A DNA stretch of 64,000 bases from contig NC_091932.1 in assembly GCF_041260155.1 (NCBI RefSeq), positions 43,102,125 to 43,166,124 on the forward strand. Direction: 5' to 3'. The DNA comes from Ptychodera flava. Lineage: Eukaryota > Hemichordata > Enteropneusta > Ptychoderidae. Every line of letters begins with the position of its first letter. Position 1 is the first letter of the stretch. The notes below the pieces were generated by a model. The model was given only the letters and a program-made list of their open reading frames with translations, made no database searches and was not told where the DNA came from. Both the position numbers and the translations under genes were made by a program. Of this stretch, positions 13,192-24,367 are shown piece by piece.

Positions 13192-16154
13192 ATGATGTCC
13201 GCTGGAGTTTCGTCAGCTTGTACGGAAGGAGAGAAGGAATTGTCCAATGGTTGTCATGGAGCTATAAGCAAGGAAGGGAGTGTACCAGAAGGGGTCCTCC
13301 TCGATGTTGTTCGGCAAGCCGTGGACGCACGTGATCTCTTCATCCTGGACCTGACGGATAATTTCTTTGAAATCGGCGGGAATTTGGGTAAGTTGTAACA
13401 TCAAGAATGGGTGACTTCGTCAAGCGAATATAAGTGAAATGAGAAGTGAAAGTGCTGTAAAATTTTTTTAGTAGCGAAAAATAGCAATGAAATTTCTGAT
13501 GTCGTGACCCACGTATTTGATTACTGCTGGCCTTACATCATGCTACATGCCCATGATGGACGCCAGGGTATTGGTTTTTGAATATAAGAAAGCGACACTA
13601 CTCGGTCACATTATCAACTAAAAAGTACAAGACTTTAAAAGTAATTGCTAAAAATTTTAATTTTTAACCATATCCTTTCTTCATTCATTTATTTGCCTGC
13701 TGTAATTTGAATAACAGCAGAAAACGTGCCTCTGTGACATTTTTCGGACACTAATTTTATGACGATAATTTTCCTGTCTCATGCTGTAAGTAAACTCACT
13801 TCTAGGCCTGTGGAATGGAGCACACGAAAGTTTTAGCTTGTTGCGGGAGTGAAATTCGAAAATTTTAGCTTAATTTTACCCATATAGTAAACAAAGGTTA
13901 TTTAAATTTCAAATATTGGTAAATTTGTGTAGTTTGCCTCCCCAAACCAAAAATATGCGCGATGACTCCAGATTGTATTTTTGATCATCAAAGAGACTGT
14001 GTTTGAAGTTTTCTTGAGTAAAGTTTGAGAAAAAAACCAAACTTTCTGTTTCGAATCTCTCATTAACTTAATTTTTCGATATCCCAACATTTCTTGGGGC
14101 TTGTCGCTCAGCCTCAGAACAGGTCAGGCATATTAATTAAAACGTGATAAAACAGCAATTCTATCCGTGACATTGAAGGTAATCTTTCTTCTAAGTTTGG
14201 TACGTTCAAATCAGTGTAGTCGAACTATAATAATTCTTCACCCATCACGTGATGTCTGCTTTCCAATCGCATATTTCCCATGACATTTCCGCCAATCCAA
14301 AATTGTAAGGGATTATTCAAATTGTTAGATAATTATTAAACCTTAGATTCAATATATATAAATGATGATTCAATTGAAGGACAATATGTCGGCGGTTTAA
14401 CGTAATTAAGCCAATATCATCCGTCGCTATTCGTTAATCATCCGTAAACTTCACTGAAATCACTGAGGTAAGATGGCATACGGTTTATTGTACAGAAATG
14501 CTGCATAAAATTTAGATACTGCGTCAACAATTTTGTAAAGTTTTAAATGAAATCACAGAACCGCGTCTTAGTTCCCTCATCCACAGAATGGAAACACTTT
14601 TAACTTATGCTGTACAGGCCACAAATAATGTGTCTTTCTTTTTCTTGTTTAGTGACTGCAGCCGTGGCCGTCAGAAAACTTCGTGAACGAGGATATGAAA
14701 TAGAACTTGAACATTTCTGTGAAGCGTCAAACCTTTGTGAGGTTGTTGCTGGCATGCATCGGAAATATTACACTCCGTATGAACTAGTGTATGGAATAGA
14801 AAAGAAAAAAACGTGTGACGTAACCAGGACACATCTTCCACGTGATCATGACGTAGTTTCCTTTCTCGGCGCATCTAAACTTGAACTCAGTGAAGTTTTT
14901 GATTTTGCTCAAAGATTTCTCGTCAAAGTTGAACCCTTCGTGTTGGCATCAGACTTGGAAGAGGCGGACAAGAAAGTCTTCATCGCGTCTGCGCTGAGGG
15001 AATTGTTCAACAACTACGAGTGTCACTCGCTTTCATTTTTCATACGTCACAGGGAAAGTGGTGACGTCAGAGGAGTCATGTTGTCCGCAGACTTTTGTTA
15101 TCAGTGTCATCCAAGTCACGAGGGAATACCTGTCCTCCCGTTGAGTGCTTACCTTCAAACACTGTTTTCTCTTGAAATGAAACACAGGAAAAACCTTGAG
15201 GTAACGTCTTCTGGATTAGTGGCATGTCAAGTCCTATCCGCCGTGGACATCATCGGAGATCCGGTCATTCAACTCTCGCTTCAGAGATCATTAATATCAG
15301 GTATGAATATCATTTTGAATGAGAAAGAAAGAATAATACCAGTAACTAATCGTCCTTTATGCCCTACAATGAAATCGGCATTCTTATTTACTGGAGTTCC
15401 TGCACTAACATATATTTCGTCACTTGTACGTTCTGCAGCAGGGCAATGCCGTACTGACTAAGTTGATTTTGAATTCCCGAAATGGTGCATCCATCTGGAC
15501 AACTTAATGAATCCGTTACTATTCATGCTGTACGTCCTTCTTGAAGCATGTCGGTTCTTTTATTTTTATCATTTTATACTACTTGCTCGCTGATTGTCCC
15601 TCTCGTTACGATGTACTATTCTACCTATTTGTCAAACTTCACACTGACACGGTTCATATAAGACATGTATAGTTAGTTATCTTCAAATGTATGTACTTCT
15701 GAGACCGAAAACAGACACACAGACATAGACACAGACTGATTTCTACGAGGAATAACTCAGCAAATTTTCCATGTTTGAAACCGTTTCTGGTTCGTTTCTC
15801 GTTAAACGGTGTTGATATCGCTTAGTTTCAAAGTGGAAATCCTTTATTGCTTCATTTTATTTTCTACTATTCGAGATATGTTATGAATTTCTTACAGAGA
15901 GTATACAAACTGCCCGTCACCATGGTTACAAGAGACTCATTGGATTCCATGGAAACCCGCTGATACAGGAATGTGCGGCAGAAGCAGGATTTAAACCATT
16001 GGATGCGTCAGAACAGTTAAAAACGCTACAATTTAAGAAAACCAAACCACTTGCCAATATTAGACCTGCAAATTATAGGATCGTTGTCATGGCAACAGAC
16101 CTACAGCAACAAGACAAAACTGATAGGAATGAGAATGTTAATGAACATTCATGA
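13192..16154 (+). CDS. Ebony-like carrier plus amine-selecting domain protein, no adenylation domain
   Basis: Three coding exons: 13192-13387, 14653-15300 and 15898-16154. All junctions are GT-AG and phases agree, giving about 366 residues. Residues about 30-90 look like a non-ribosomal peptide synthetase carrier domain (DLTDNFFEIGGN, then a helix VAVRKLRERGYEIE). The rest resembles the C-terminal GNAT-like amine-selecting domain of Ebony, which in insects joins beta-alanine to dopamine or histamine: SFFIRHRESGDVRGV, then GYKRLIGFHGNPLIQE in exon 3. Two oddities. The carrier motif reads GGNL at the junction where GGNS, the phosphopantetheine serine, is expected (TTG for TCG). Also, the first exon opens after a good acceptor (tgtttcag, exon from 13155) and has an in-frame TGA at 13165 just before the ATG, so no upstream adenylation domain can be read through. 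No adenylation motifs were seen upstream in the window. ATG codons at 13192 and 13195 are both possible starts. The Ebony family call rests on remembered patterns, not a search. Confidence 0.62.
13850..14060 (-). repeat. GCGCCTC-family repeat, diverged
   Basis: Lies in the first intron of the Ebony-like gene. It aligns loosely with 17590-17760 (AATTTCAAA...GTAGTTTG...ACCAAA...GTTTTCTTGAGTAAAGTTTGAG). The termini are not recognisable. Confidence 0.35.
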
Positions 16155-17540
16155 TTTTTAGGGAATCCATGACTGACACAAGTTTGAAGAATTTAATGTT
16201 GCATGACTGTTTTCTACGACAGTTTGAGAAAGAATGTTTTTCAACCTAGCATTCATATCGGAAGGTTATCTATCATGAGAGGGGACATTCCGCCGCGGAA
16301 GAAGTGATCAACGACCGTGACGGTGGTGGTGATGACGACAACGATGTCGACGATAGATAAGTTTGAACTTGCTGACAATCCTTTGATTGAAAAGTGATAA
16401 CTTCGAATACCTGTAGTAATTCCGTCATTTTATGGCGGGCGTCGTCAGGATCGTACTTAGTGATTCAGCTCGCAGTCGACGCAAGAGTCGAGTTACGCAT
16501 AATGAGTGTACACGAACATGGCGAACAAAGATGGTGACGTACACAGCCACAAACGAACAGTCCGTAGACCGACCCTTCCAAAACATATTTTGTTATCTAG
16601 ACACAAAGAAATACCTATCTGGAAAATTTAATAGATATTTCGGAGATTTACTAGCTTACCCAGTAAGATTTTTTATGACACGAGATTTCCTGGCAATAGA
16701 TATCTAAGGATATTTTCAACAGTGGCGAGACAGCAGACCCACATGGCAACTGACTTTTTACATATTTTGATCACCAATTTTTTTTCAGAAGCTTTTTCAC
16801 ATTTTTCACAGATGTGTGCCCATTCCTTGCATTCAGATTGAAAAAAAATGTACTTTGATTATTCTTACTCTGACTCATTTTCAACGATTTGGTGAGCGGC
16901 CACAATGTTTTCTTTGATTTTAGTATCTATTGAACTGACACTACTAACGCGCTGACGTTGAATCAGTAAAAGCAAACTAAAGGTTCGCAAATCAAAGGAA
17001 GTAAACCGAAAAATACAAACAAAACCACTTTTACACTTTTTTCCGATTTCTTTCGTTCGTCAACATCGTCCGCCTTCGACCAGTCGTCATTTATGGACAA
17101 ACACTCGCTGAAATATCACTTTCCTAGACCTCAATGACAACTTCCTGACTCGGTATTCTTTCTTTAACAGTCATGAAAACGGGAGTAAAGAAATATTTAG
17201 GAAATGAATATGATGGAAATGTTTTTTCTGATGCGATACTTTTACAGAAAACAATGAGACGAAGGGAACTGGTTTCATGATTTCCTTGCATGTTGTCCAG
17301 AGGCTCCTGTCATCATTTTATTTTGCCTTGAAGATTGGTGAGAACAGTGTTTCCCGAGTCCATGATATTTGGATCCACTGAAGTGACGTTTTAAATGCCT
17401 TAGATGGTGACGATTCAGTGCCATACAAATGATAATCTCTCCTCGTTCAGGTAGAATGCGCTTCAGGAGCTCAGAGATATATTCGGACTGTTTTTTTTTT
17501 CAATACTTCTACGATCTACCGCTTGTTTGAACTCATTTTG
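16155..17540. other. 3' flank of Ebony-like gene, nothing recognised
   Basis: Presumably includes its 3' UTR. AATAAA occurs only well downstream (about 17877 and 17962), too far to assign. A 91-codon frame at 16432 is unrecognised. Confidence 0.4.
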
Positions 17541-17777
17541 AAGCTCTTGGGACAGGGGAAATTTTCACAGTCTAGGGTTAACGCGGGGATGGCGGCCATT
17601 TTGAATTTCAAACAACGGTAAAAGTTAGGTAGTTTGTATCTCTGGCACCAAACTTTGCATTGTGACCCCTGCTTTAAATCGATTTTTTAAGAGAATGGTA
17701 GAAAGTTTCCTTGAGGAAAGTTTGAGCAAAAGTTTAAGTCTTTTACTTCCGAGGCGCGTATACTACCTTAAGTTGAG
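17541..17777 (-). repeat. GCGCCTC-family repeat
   Basis: Reverse complement of the element at 31796: GGCGGCCATTTTGAATTTCA, GCATTGTGACCCCTG, GAGAATGGTAGAAAG, then the terminus TTCCGAGGCGCGTATACTAC / CTTAA at 17750-17775. Non-coding. Confidence 0.55.
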
Positions 17778-18078
17778 CTCCACTGCATTGGACAGCCTAC
17801 ACTTCTGAATCAATTTCTACAATATCTGACTGAATAACAAATTCAAAAAAGACAAGAGTAAGCAAAGCTTGATGAATAATAAATCTTAATAATATGAAAT
17901 CTGTGAAGTCTTCAGAATCCACCAAGACCAAGATGACTTCTTACCATGTGAAAATACGTTAAATAATAAAGTAGCCGTCATCTTGATCGATATGACAAAA
18001 GAGAGGCGACAGAAAGTTAGGTCCACTCAATGGGGATAGCGAGCAATACATTCATTGATAGGTTATGATAAAGAACTA

Positions 18079-18555
18079 TAACACACCTCATCCACAGTCT
18101 GTGTTCTAATTCGCCAATTGACAGTCACGTGGGATGCGTTCTTTTTGTGCTGATCCACGTAAACGACGTCATCAGGCATCATTTGTCGGAACTGTTGCCT
18201 GCCAGGCATCAGTTCCGAAAAATGATGCCCGCTGACGTCAAAAAAACATTGGCGCATGCGCGAACTGGAATGTAAACAAAGATGCCGTCTGCGGACGAGC
18301 GAAACGATAGTCGAGAAATTTCTCGGTTTATCCTACTTTCTGAAGAAGAAGTGAATGCTCTGGTTTCAAACAAGGACTCGAAACGAACGAAGACGATAAT
18401 CAAAGGTGCATTGAACGTTTTGCAGAAGTATTGCGACCCTGTCGGCAAAAACTTTTTCTTGCTGAACCACTCCAACATATTACATCATATAGCTTACATG
18501 CGACAACTTTTGTGTACGGTACGTTCTTATTTATGACTACGGATGAGGTGTGTTA
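18079..18555 (+). other. Possible recombinase-type gene fragment inside a 15-bp inverted repeat
   Basis: TAACACACCTCATCC at 18079-18093 recurs inverted at 18541-18555. Between them, 18282-18536 encodes 84 residues from MPSADERNDSREI. The segment ILLSEEEVNALVSNKDSKRT resembles the N-terminal region of KIAA1958/QRICH1-like proteins related to Crypton tyrosine recombinases. The similarity is from memory and covers only about 60 residues. No catalytic Arg/Tyr part follows, so this is at most a first exon or a fragment. A hairpin (GCATCATTTGTCGGAACTG inverted) sits at 18177-18228. Confidence 0.3.
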
Positions 18556-18762
18556 CAAAACACATATTGACTGGCCATTAGGGCAACAGCATACGTCTTT
18601 AACCCCTCGGGCCTGTGAGTCACCCCCAAAAACAGACTGTTTCCCTCGGCCTACGGCCTCGGGAAACAGTCTGTTTTTGGGGTGACTCACAGTCCCTTGG
18701 GGTACAGACGTATGCTGTTGCCCTCATGGCCAGTCAATATGTGTATACTATAACATATCAAA
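18551..18762 (+). mobile_element. Palindromic foldback MITE
   Basis: Near-perfect about 100-base arms: ACACATATTGACTGGCCATT, GGGCAACAGCATACGTCT and GTGAGTCACCCCCAAAAACA on the left return inverted on the right, meeting around CCTCGGCCTACGGCCTCGGG (about 18646-18666). It holds no gene. The single-stranded form would make a long hairpin. Confidence 0.75.
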
Positions 18763-21334
18763 CATTCTTACAACACGAGCTCGAACTGTGTCAGTACATG
18801 TGTGTCTGTTATAGCTACTCCCTTACTATCTCTATGTAGTATTTCAAAGAAATGATACGACTGGGTTTTTTTTTTTAAATACCACAGAAATAATCAGGAG
18901 GTGTTGTAGTAGGCATCAGCTTACATGTACTTAAACTGTTCAAGTCTGTATTGCAAAATATTTCACATATAAAAGTATTTATCACAATAATGAATGTATT
19001 GCTAGCTGTTCCCTATGTTCCACTGTAACTTGTCCTGTCGTTGCACTACAAGCTACATGTTTCTCTGATGTTTACGTTTACAGGGACTAATTTCTATTTT
19101 TTAATTAAAATGTGTTCTTTAATCGGTACCATCACAACGTTACTCTTTTGTGATTTTCTCTTATATCTTGTCTTGATGTACTGCGGAGATTTTGCATGTT
19201 TAGTCTAAGTATAGACTAAACTGTCTATGGTCTAAATCACTTACAGATACAGTTAAAGTTACTGAAAGGTTATTTTTCATTACTTTCCTGTGTGCTGTCT
19301 CTGTACAGGTTATCTGAAATAGCGTCTTGCAATTCCGTTGGCTTTACAAATAAAAACAGCTCCAGGTCACGACAACAAATAAACTATTGTGTATATAAAC
19401 CTGCAGAAATTGTATATGTACATGCATTAAAGTTTTAAATTGTCCTTTATAATAACAACCTAGTCACGAGTGATAACTGTAGGAAGGTTTCACTTCGCTC
19501 TCGATATCCGTTGTGACAAATAATGATAACATTATTACTTTTAACAGCCAAAGGAAACGCATAATGCTTTATTTCTGCGCCTCATCATGATGGCTAGCCT
19601 TGGTCTCATTCCATAAAGAGTAATAATCGGCACCGACAGAATGTTGAGGGCGCCCTAGCCTCAACAACAACATCTCATGTAATTGCATGCTTTATGGGAA
19701 ATTTCGAACCTTTTTGGAGACTACAAACACTAGACCCTGCAATGGAATCACAGCCAAAGCAGAATTATTCAAAATCTTAATATCAAAGGTCGGATTATCA
19801 TACGATTGCTCTTTACATGAAATTTGATAAAATTAAACATTTCGACGAAACGTGTACCTCGGCAGAGTATGTCTCCCGATCCCTGCAACATCCTTGACGT
19901 ACGACAATTATAAAAACAGCAGGTGAACAAGCACAGAAAAGAGGTGAAGCACGAAAATGGAATTTTGAAAATATCGACCTTTCGTTAATGTGAGCAGAGT
20001 TTACAACCAACAAGTTTCATGACAAAGAACGAGAAATAAGAATGTATGTATTCAGTTTCGAATCAAGCTATGGAGTCTATCACAACACAAGCTACCGGGA
20101 TATTGCAGTCCTGCCATAATCTAAAATCAACATTTGGTATGAAATTTTCATCTTACTATCAAATAAGGTAAGCTAGGAATTTACTCATTTTTATGCCGAC
20201 AAATACCTAGACGTTTTGGACTGGCAAAAGAAAAGAATAACACATTATATCAAGAAACACTCATGTTATCAACTTGAAATACCGATGCCATGTTCTTGAC
20301 AAGCCTCAGATCTTACTCTTAGACGAAGTATCTTGGTGGTATCAAGAACTAAATTTCAACACTTTGTCATGTGAACAGACTTGGTGGCAAGTGTTATTAT
20401 AGAGGGTTCTCTACAGGGGATTTTGAGGGTTTGGCCACCCTTGTTTTTTAAACAACATATTCACATGTTAACAACCATACTAAAGGATGTATTGTCACAA
20501 CGACAGAATGTGCAAATAATGCAGTGTTTTGTAAAGTTGTCAAACTCTGCTAAGGAGAACTCGTATAATTGCTTGTACAGTTGACGGCAAGAGAATCCGC
20601 AATAAAACCTTGATTCATACACGGGGATAGAGGGACCATGATTAACAAGACACCAGGATGTAAGGTGATGTAAGAATCATGAAAACCGCTGACAGAATTA
20701 TTTTCTATTTTCTGATGAAGAAGAGGGTGGTCAGTTCACTGGTTGAGTTTCACGATCACTCATTTGCATGGCTGCTAACTGTATGGAACACAGCCCTAAG
20801 TTGCAAAGCAGCCTTGCGAGTTACGTTACAAAGAGAAAGCTGGCATAATCACCAGCTACGTCAGTTTACTTAGCCTTGATCCACCCAGCTGAGAAGCATC
20901 GTCGTAAACCACGCGCCTCTTTACGGCAACAGATCAGCGCTACCCGTCAAGAGATTGATTTTTGCGTAGGTCAGCGGAGCGGAAATCATTGCTCTGGCTC
21001 GCGAGAATGTTGAGAGGCCGTGGATACTTAAACATGGGCATGACCAACGTAACTCATCATCATGCGGGGAGAGGGGGGGGGGTAACGTTTTTATAGGATG
21101 ATACCCTACTGAAATTACTGTCCTGTTTTTAACAAAAGTGGCCATTCAATTCAAGATATGCTAGGGACAACAAGCACTTGACAAATCTCTATCGAGTATT
21201 TCCCTGCACATACGCGTAAATAAATTAACACTCAACAGGCTACGAAGCCAAAATAAAACTCACTGAATATATAATTGGTGGGCGACCTCAATGCGTAGTC
21301 TGATAATGTACCCCTCTCAACACACATCACAGTG
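18763..21334. other. No gene or clear repeat seen
   Basis: AT-rich sequence with only short unrecognised open frames and a G-run near 21070. Confidence 0.4.
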
Positions 21335-21339
21335 TCATA

Positions 21340-22240
21340 CAGGGCTCGAAATTAGCGGTAGTCCCGCGTCCACAGACTACCAACTTTTCCCTGGGGCTAC
21401 CAAAGTCCATGAAATGGTAGCCCACACGGACTACCAAAGCCTGGGACGTGAAATACTTGGCGTGCGATGTCCGTCACTTTCAGGAGAGCTAAATGCAGTC
21501 AACCTGCAGTTTCATTTGTTATCCTTTCATCTGTGAAGTTTTTTCTGGTGACTATTACAATTTTCATTGCTATGTTGTTTTTTTTCGCAAGATGCAGAGC
21601 GTGTTGATACTAGAATGTTGAGTTGCTTTTCCGTGTGCAGTCTTTGCATGCCAGTTCACCCCATGCTGTTGATCGGCAGCATACAAGACGTACTTGTGTC
21701 ATGTTTTGGAGGTTTGATGCTGAATTTCACAAAAATGTCACTTCTATATCAAGAGATTGTGTAATCACTTTGATTTGAAATAGTAATATAAATCACTGTG
21801 TCAGTTAAGCTTGGCTGAGTTTCGCTGTCTTTTATCTATGATTGTCGATCAGTATAAATGTATTACGTTCTGTATAGAGTGACTTTGGTGTAACAACGCA
21901 TGCCAGTTCATAAAGATCATGAGAATTTTTTTTCTGTTTTTCTTTACTCAAAGTTACAATTTCTTTGGATGTGTAAGCCGAATTTTAAAGAGATAGAAAG
22001 TGTTAAAATGTACATAAATTAGCATAAATTAAGCGTTCGTGACACATAACATGTTTCTCGAGTTGAAGCCCCTAGTTTTACTGCTATTTTGTGTTGCTGA
22101 ACCGGGGCTTATACTCGGACGAGTACAGTATCCCTAAAGTAAAATATTCATGGACTACCAGCCTTTGTCACTGGGCTACCAACTTCAGAAAATGGTAGCC
22201 CAAGTGGACTACCAGGGTAAAAAGTTAATTTCGAGCCCTG
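21340..22240 (+). mobile_element. hAT-like non-autonomous element
   Basis: Ends are CAGGGCTCGAAATTA and TAATTTCGAGCCCTG, flanked by TCATA on both sides (21335-21339 and 22241-22245). Sub-terminal blocks pair GGTAGCCCACACGGACTACC (left) with GGTAGCCCAAGTGGACTACC (right). The CAGGGCTCGAAATTA terminus is common in animal hAT elements; the 5-base duplication is shorter than the usual 8. Interior open frames (longest 65 codons) are not recognisable as a transposase. Confidence 0.75.
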
Positions 22241-22464
22241 TCATATAAAGTAATCAACCAACCAGAGAGTTTGTACTAGTAGAGTATAACATTTAATTCG
22301 CAAGTTGAGACATAGTAGAGAAACACTCTACTGTCTATGGTGAAGAGTACTAAAAATGATATGGATCAAAACATAAAAACAGATTTCAAATGTGTTGTCT
22401 AATTTCCACTTTAACATACTATTTATCTGTTCATTTAGGTCTTACGAATCTTTCTCTTTTTCTT

Positions 22465-22670
22465 TTTGCCCACGTGTGAACACGTGGGCATATGTCGCAG
22501 CGATGTCTGTCTGTCTGTGTGTCTGTCTGTCTGTTGGTCCATTTTCTCAAAAACGGCTGAACGTATTTCAGTCAAATTTGGTAGACATCTTCAGAATTCA
22601 AATGGCTAGAACTGAAAAGGTTTTGGTGGGCGTGGCTTGGATATTAATGAAGTTATGAAAGTTTTAATTT
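22465..22670 (+). mobile_element. HINE-like 5' end fragment, divergent subfamily
   Basis: It shares GCATATGTCGCAGCGATGTC and the TCTG run with the copies at 1001 and 2762. Its hairpin is a cleaner palindrome (GCCCACGTGTGAACACGTGGGC) and the downstream block differs (CTCAAAAACGGCTGAACG). No 147-base core follows. Only the first about 200 bases are recognisable. Confidence 0.55.
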
Positions 22671-22947
22671 TTCTGTTACGCCGCGTATGACAAGTGAAAA
22701 CAATCGACTGTTTGAGGGCGCTGTGAAATGTGCTTGTCCAGGTTGGCTACAGCTGCAGCTGGATAGCTCTGGTTTCAACCACGGTCCCTCCGTGTTTCAA
22801 CCTCGTATTGAACATTAAAAATATGATATTTTATTACTCATTCAACTCACTATTCAAGATAAAATATCGTTTAGCAAATTAGCTTTATCCTTGGTAATTG
22901 ATTGTTTCCCTCGCTGCTCGATCGCCAGAAATGAGTACATACGTTCT

Positions 22948-23967
22948 TAGCCCTGCGTACGATGCTGTGTGTTCCGCTACAGCTACTGTGAATTGCTTGG
23001 AAGCATTGGCATTAGACGAACTAGACATATTGTCTAAATCGAGGTGTTGCCAACACTGTCAGGTGTAATTATCAGCTGAGCAGTAATTCCAGTCGACCAC
23101 AGAGAAATCAACTCTGCCAAATTTGAAACATTGTCTCGCAGCAGGTCAGATGTAGTCAAAACAACTACACCTGAAAGCAAGTGATAAGACTTGGACAGTG
23201 CTTAGACATATGTGGTGGTTTTGTTTAGACTACGTCTGACCTCCTGCTAAACAATGTTTCAACTTTTGCAGAATTGATTTTTTATGATCGACTCATGTTA
23301 CCGCTTAGCTGTTAATTGCACCTGACAGTGTTGGCAACACCTCGATTTAGACTATGTGTCTAGTTCGTCTAATGCCAATGCTCCAAAGCAATTCACAGTA
23401 ATAGCCCCGCTCACCACAGCCCTGCAAAGGCCCGTACGTAGAATTGGTGACTTCAAATCCATTTTTGGACTTGACGTAAAAAGCCAAATTACTGCCGAAA
23501 TTCAGCGTTCTTGGGCCCAAGTCATATCCCTGCCTACCTCAGCTACTCGATCGCTTCCAAAAATGCCAGTCTTTTATTCTTTTTTCGTAAATAACCGTCG
23601 ATGTCGGCAACTCTCTCGCTAGCCCTGCGTACGTACGCAGTGTACGCTGTGCATTCCCTGTGTGCGTTCCTAACACACAGCGTACACTGCGTACGTACGC
23701 AGGGCTAGCGAGAGAGTTGCCGACATCGACGGTTATTTACGAAAAAAGAATAAAAGACTGGCATTTTTGGAAGCGATCGAGTAGCTGAGGTAGGCAGGGA
23801 TACGACTTGGGCCCAAGAACGCTGAATTTCGGCAGTAATTTGGCTTTTTACGTCAAGTCCAAAAATGGATTTGAAGTCACCAACTCTACGTACGGGTCTT
23901 TGCAGGGCTGTGGTGAGCGGGGCTATTATTAGCTGTAGCGGAACACACAGCATCGTACGCAGGGCTA
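22948..23967 (+). mobile_element. TAGCCCT foldback element (MULE-like), large copy
   Basis: 1,020 bases bounded by TAGCCCTGCGTACGATGCTG and its inverse, with a 9-base direct duplication ATACGTTCT at 22939-22947 and 23968-23976. The arms are hundreds of bases long and nearly identical, meeting at about 23662. Each arm contains the same 70-80-codon open frame (23356-23622 plus, 23705-23953 minus), simply because the arms mirror each other. Long terminal inverted repeats with 9-10-base duplications fit Mutator-like foldbacks. The left arm is split by a second element (22986-23398). Confidence 0.75.
22986..23398 (+). mobile_element. Palindromic MITE with TA target, nested in foldback
   Basis: Inverted ends CTGTGAATTGCTTGGAAGC / CAAAGCAATTCACAG, flanked by TA (22984-22985 and 23399-23400). 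The opposite arm of the host foldback reads straight across this site, proving insertion. Arms of about 190 bases (GAGGTGTTGCCAACACTGTC and its inverse) leave almost no loop. The TA duplication suggests a Tc1/mariner-type source. Confidence 0.7.
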
Positions 23968-24242
23968 ATACGTTCTCTACCTAGCCTCATGGCATGGAAG
24001 TGCTGATGAATAATATTACTTTGGGTCAAAGGTATTGAAGTGTCCAATCAGGTTCGTGCACAGAGTCCAAGGCCATGACCTACTTCATGTACTTCTGCAC
24101 TGTTTTGATTTTGCTTCGCCAAGAAACGTATTCGTCATTGTCCATAGAAGTATGTTTGCTCTCCTTTGAGGTTGTTTGTGAAACAAATTCCGGGATAGGC
24201 CTTGGAATGCATACGATCGGCATCGCGGCAGTGCATGTAGCT

Positions 24243-24357
24243 AGCCCTACGAGTATGGCGAGAGTGTCCGGCTTTGGCTACGCCGCCTCCCACCTCCGGC
24301 AGGCGGCGTAGCCCCCGGCGTAGCCAAAGCCGGACACTGTCGCCATACTCGTAGGGC
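24243..24357 (+). mobile_element. TAGCCCT foldback element, small copy
   Basis: 115 bases. TAGCCCTACGAGTATGGCGA returns inverted at the other end; the arms meet in a GC-rich centre (CCGCCTCCCACCTCCGGCAG). It is flanked by GCATGTAGC (24234-24242; 24359-24367, one base off the right end). The TAGCCCT terminus and 9-10-base duplication match the element at 22948, so both belong to one family. Confidence 0.7.
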
Positions 24358-24367
24358 TACGCATGTA

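Noticed and set aside
23356-23953. Mirrored 80-codon frames on both strands with the same protein
   Set aside because: They are the two arms of a foldback element; duplication by palindrome, not conserved coding.
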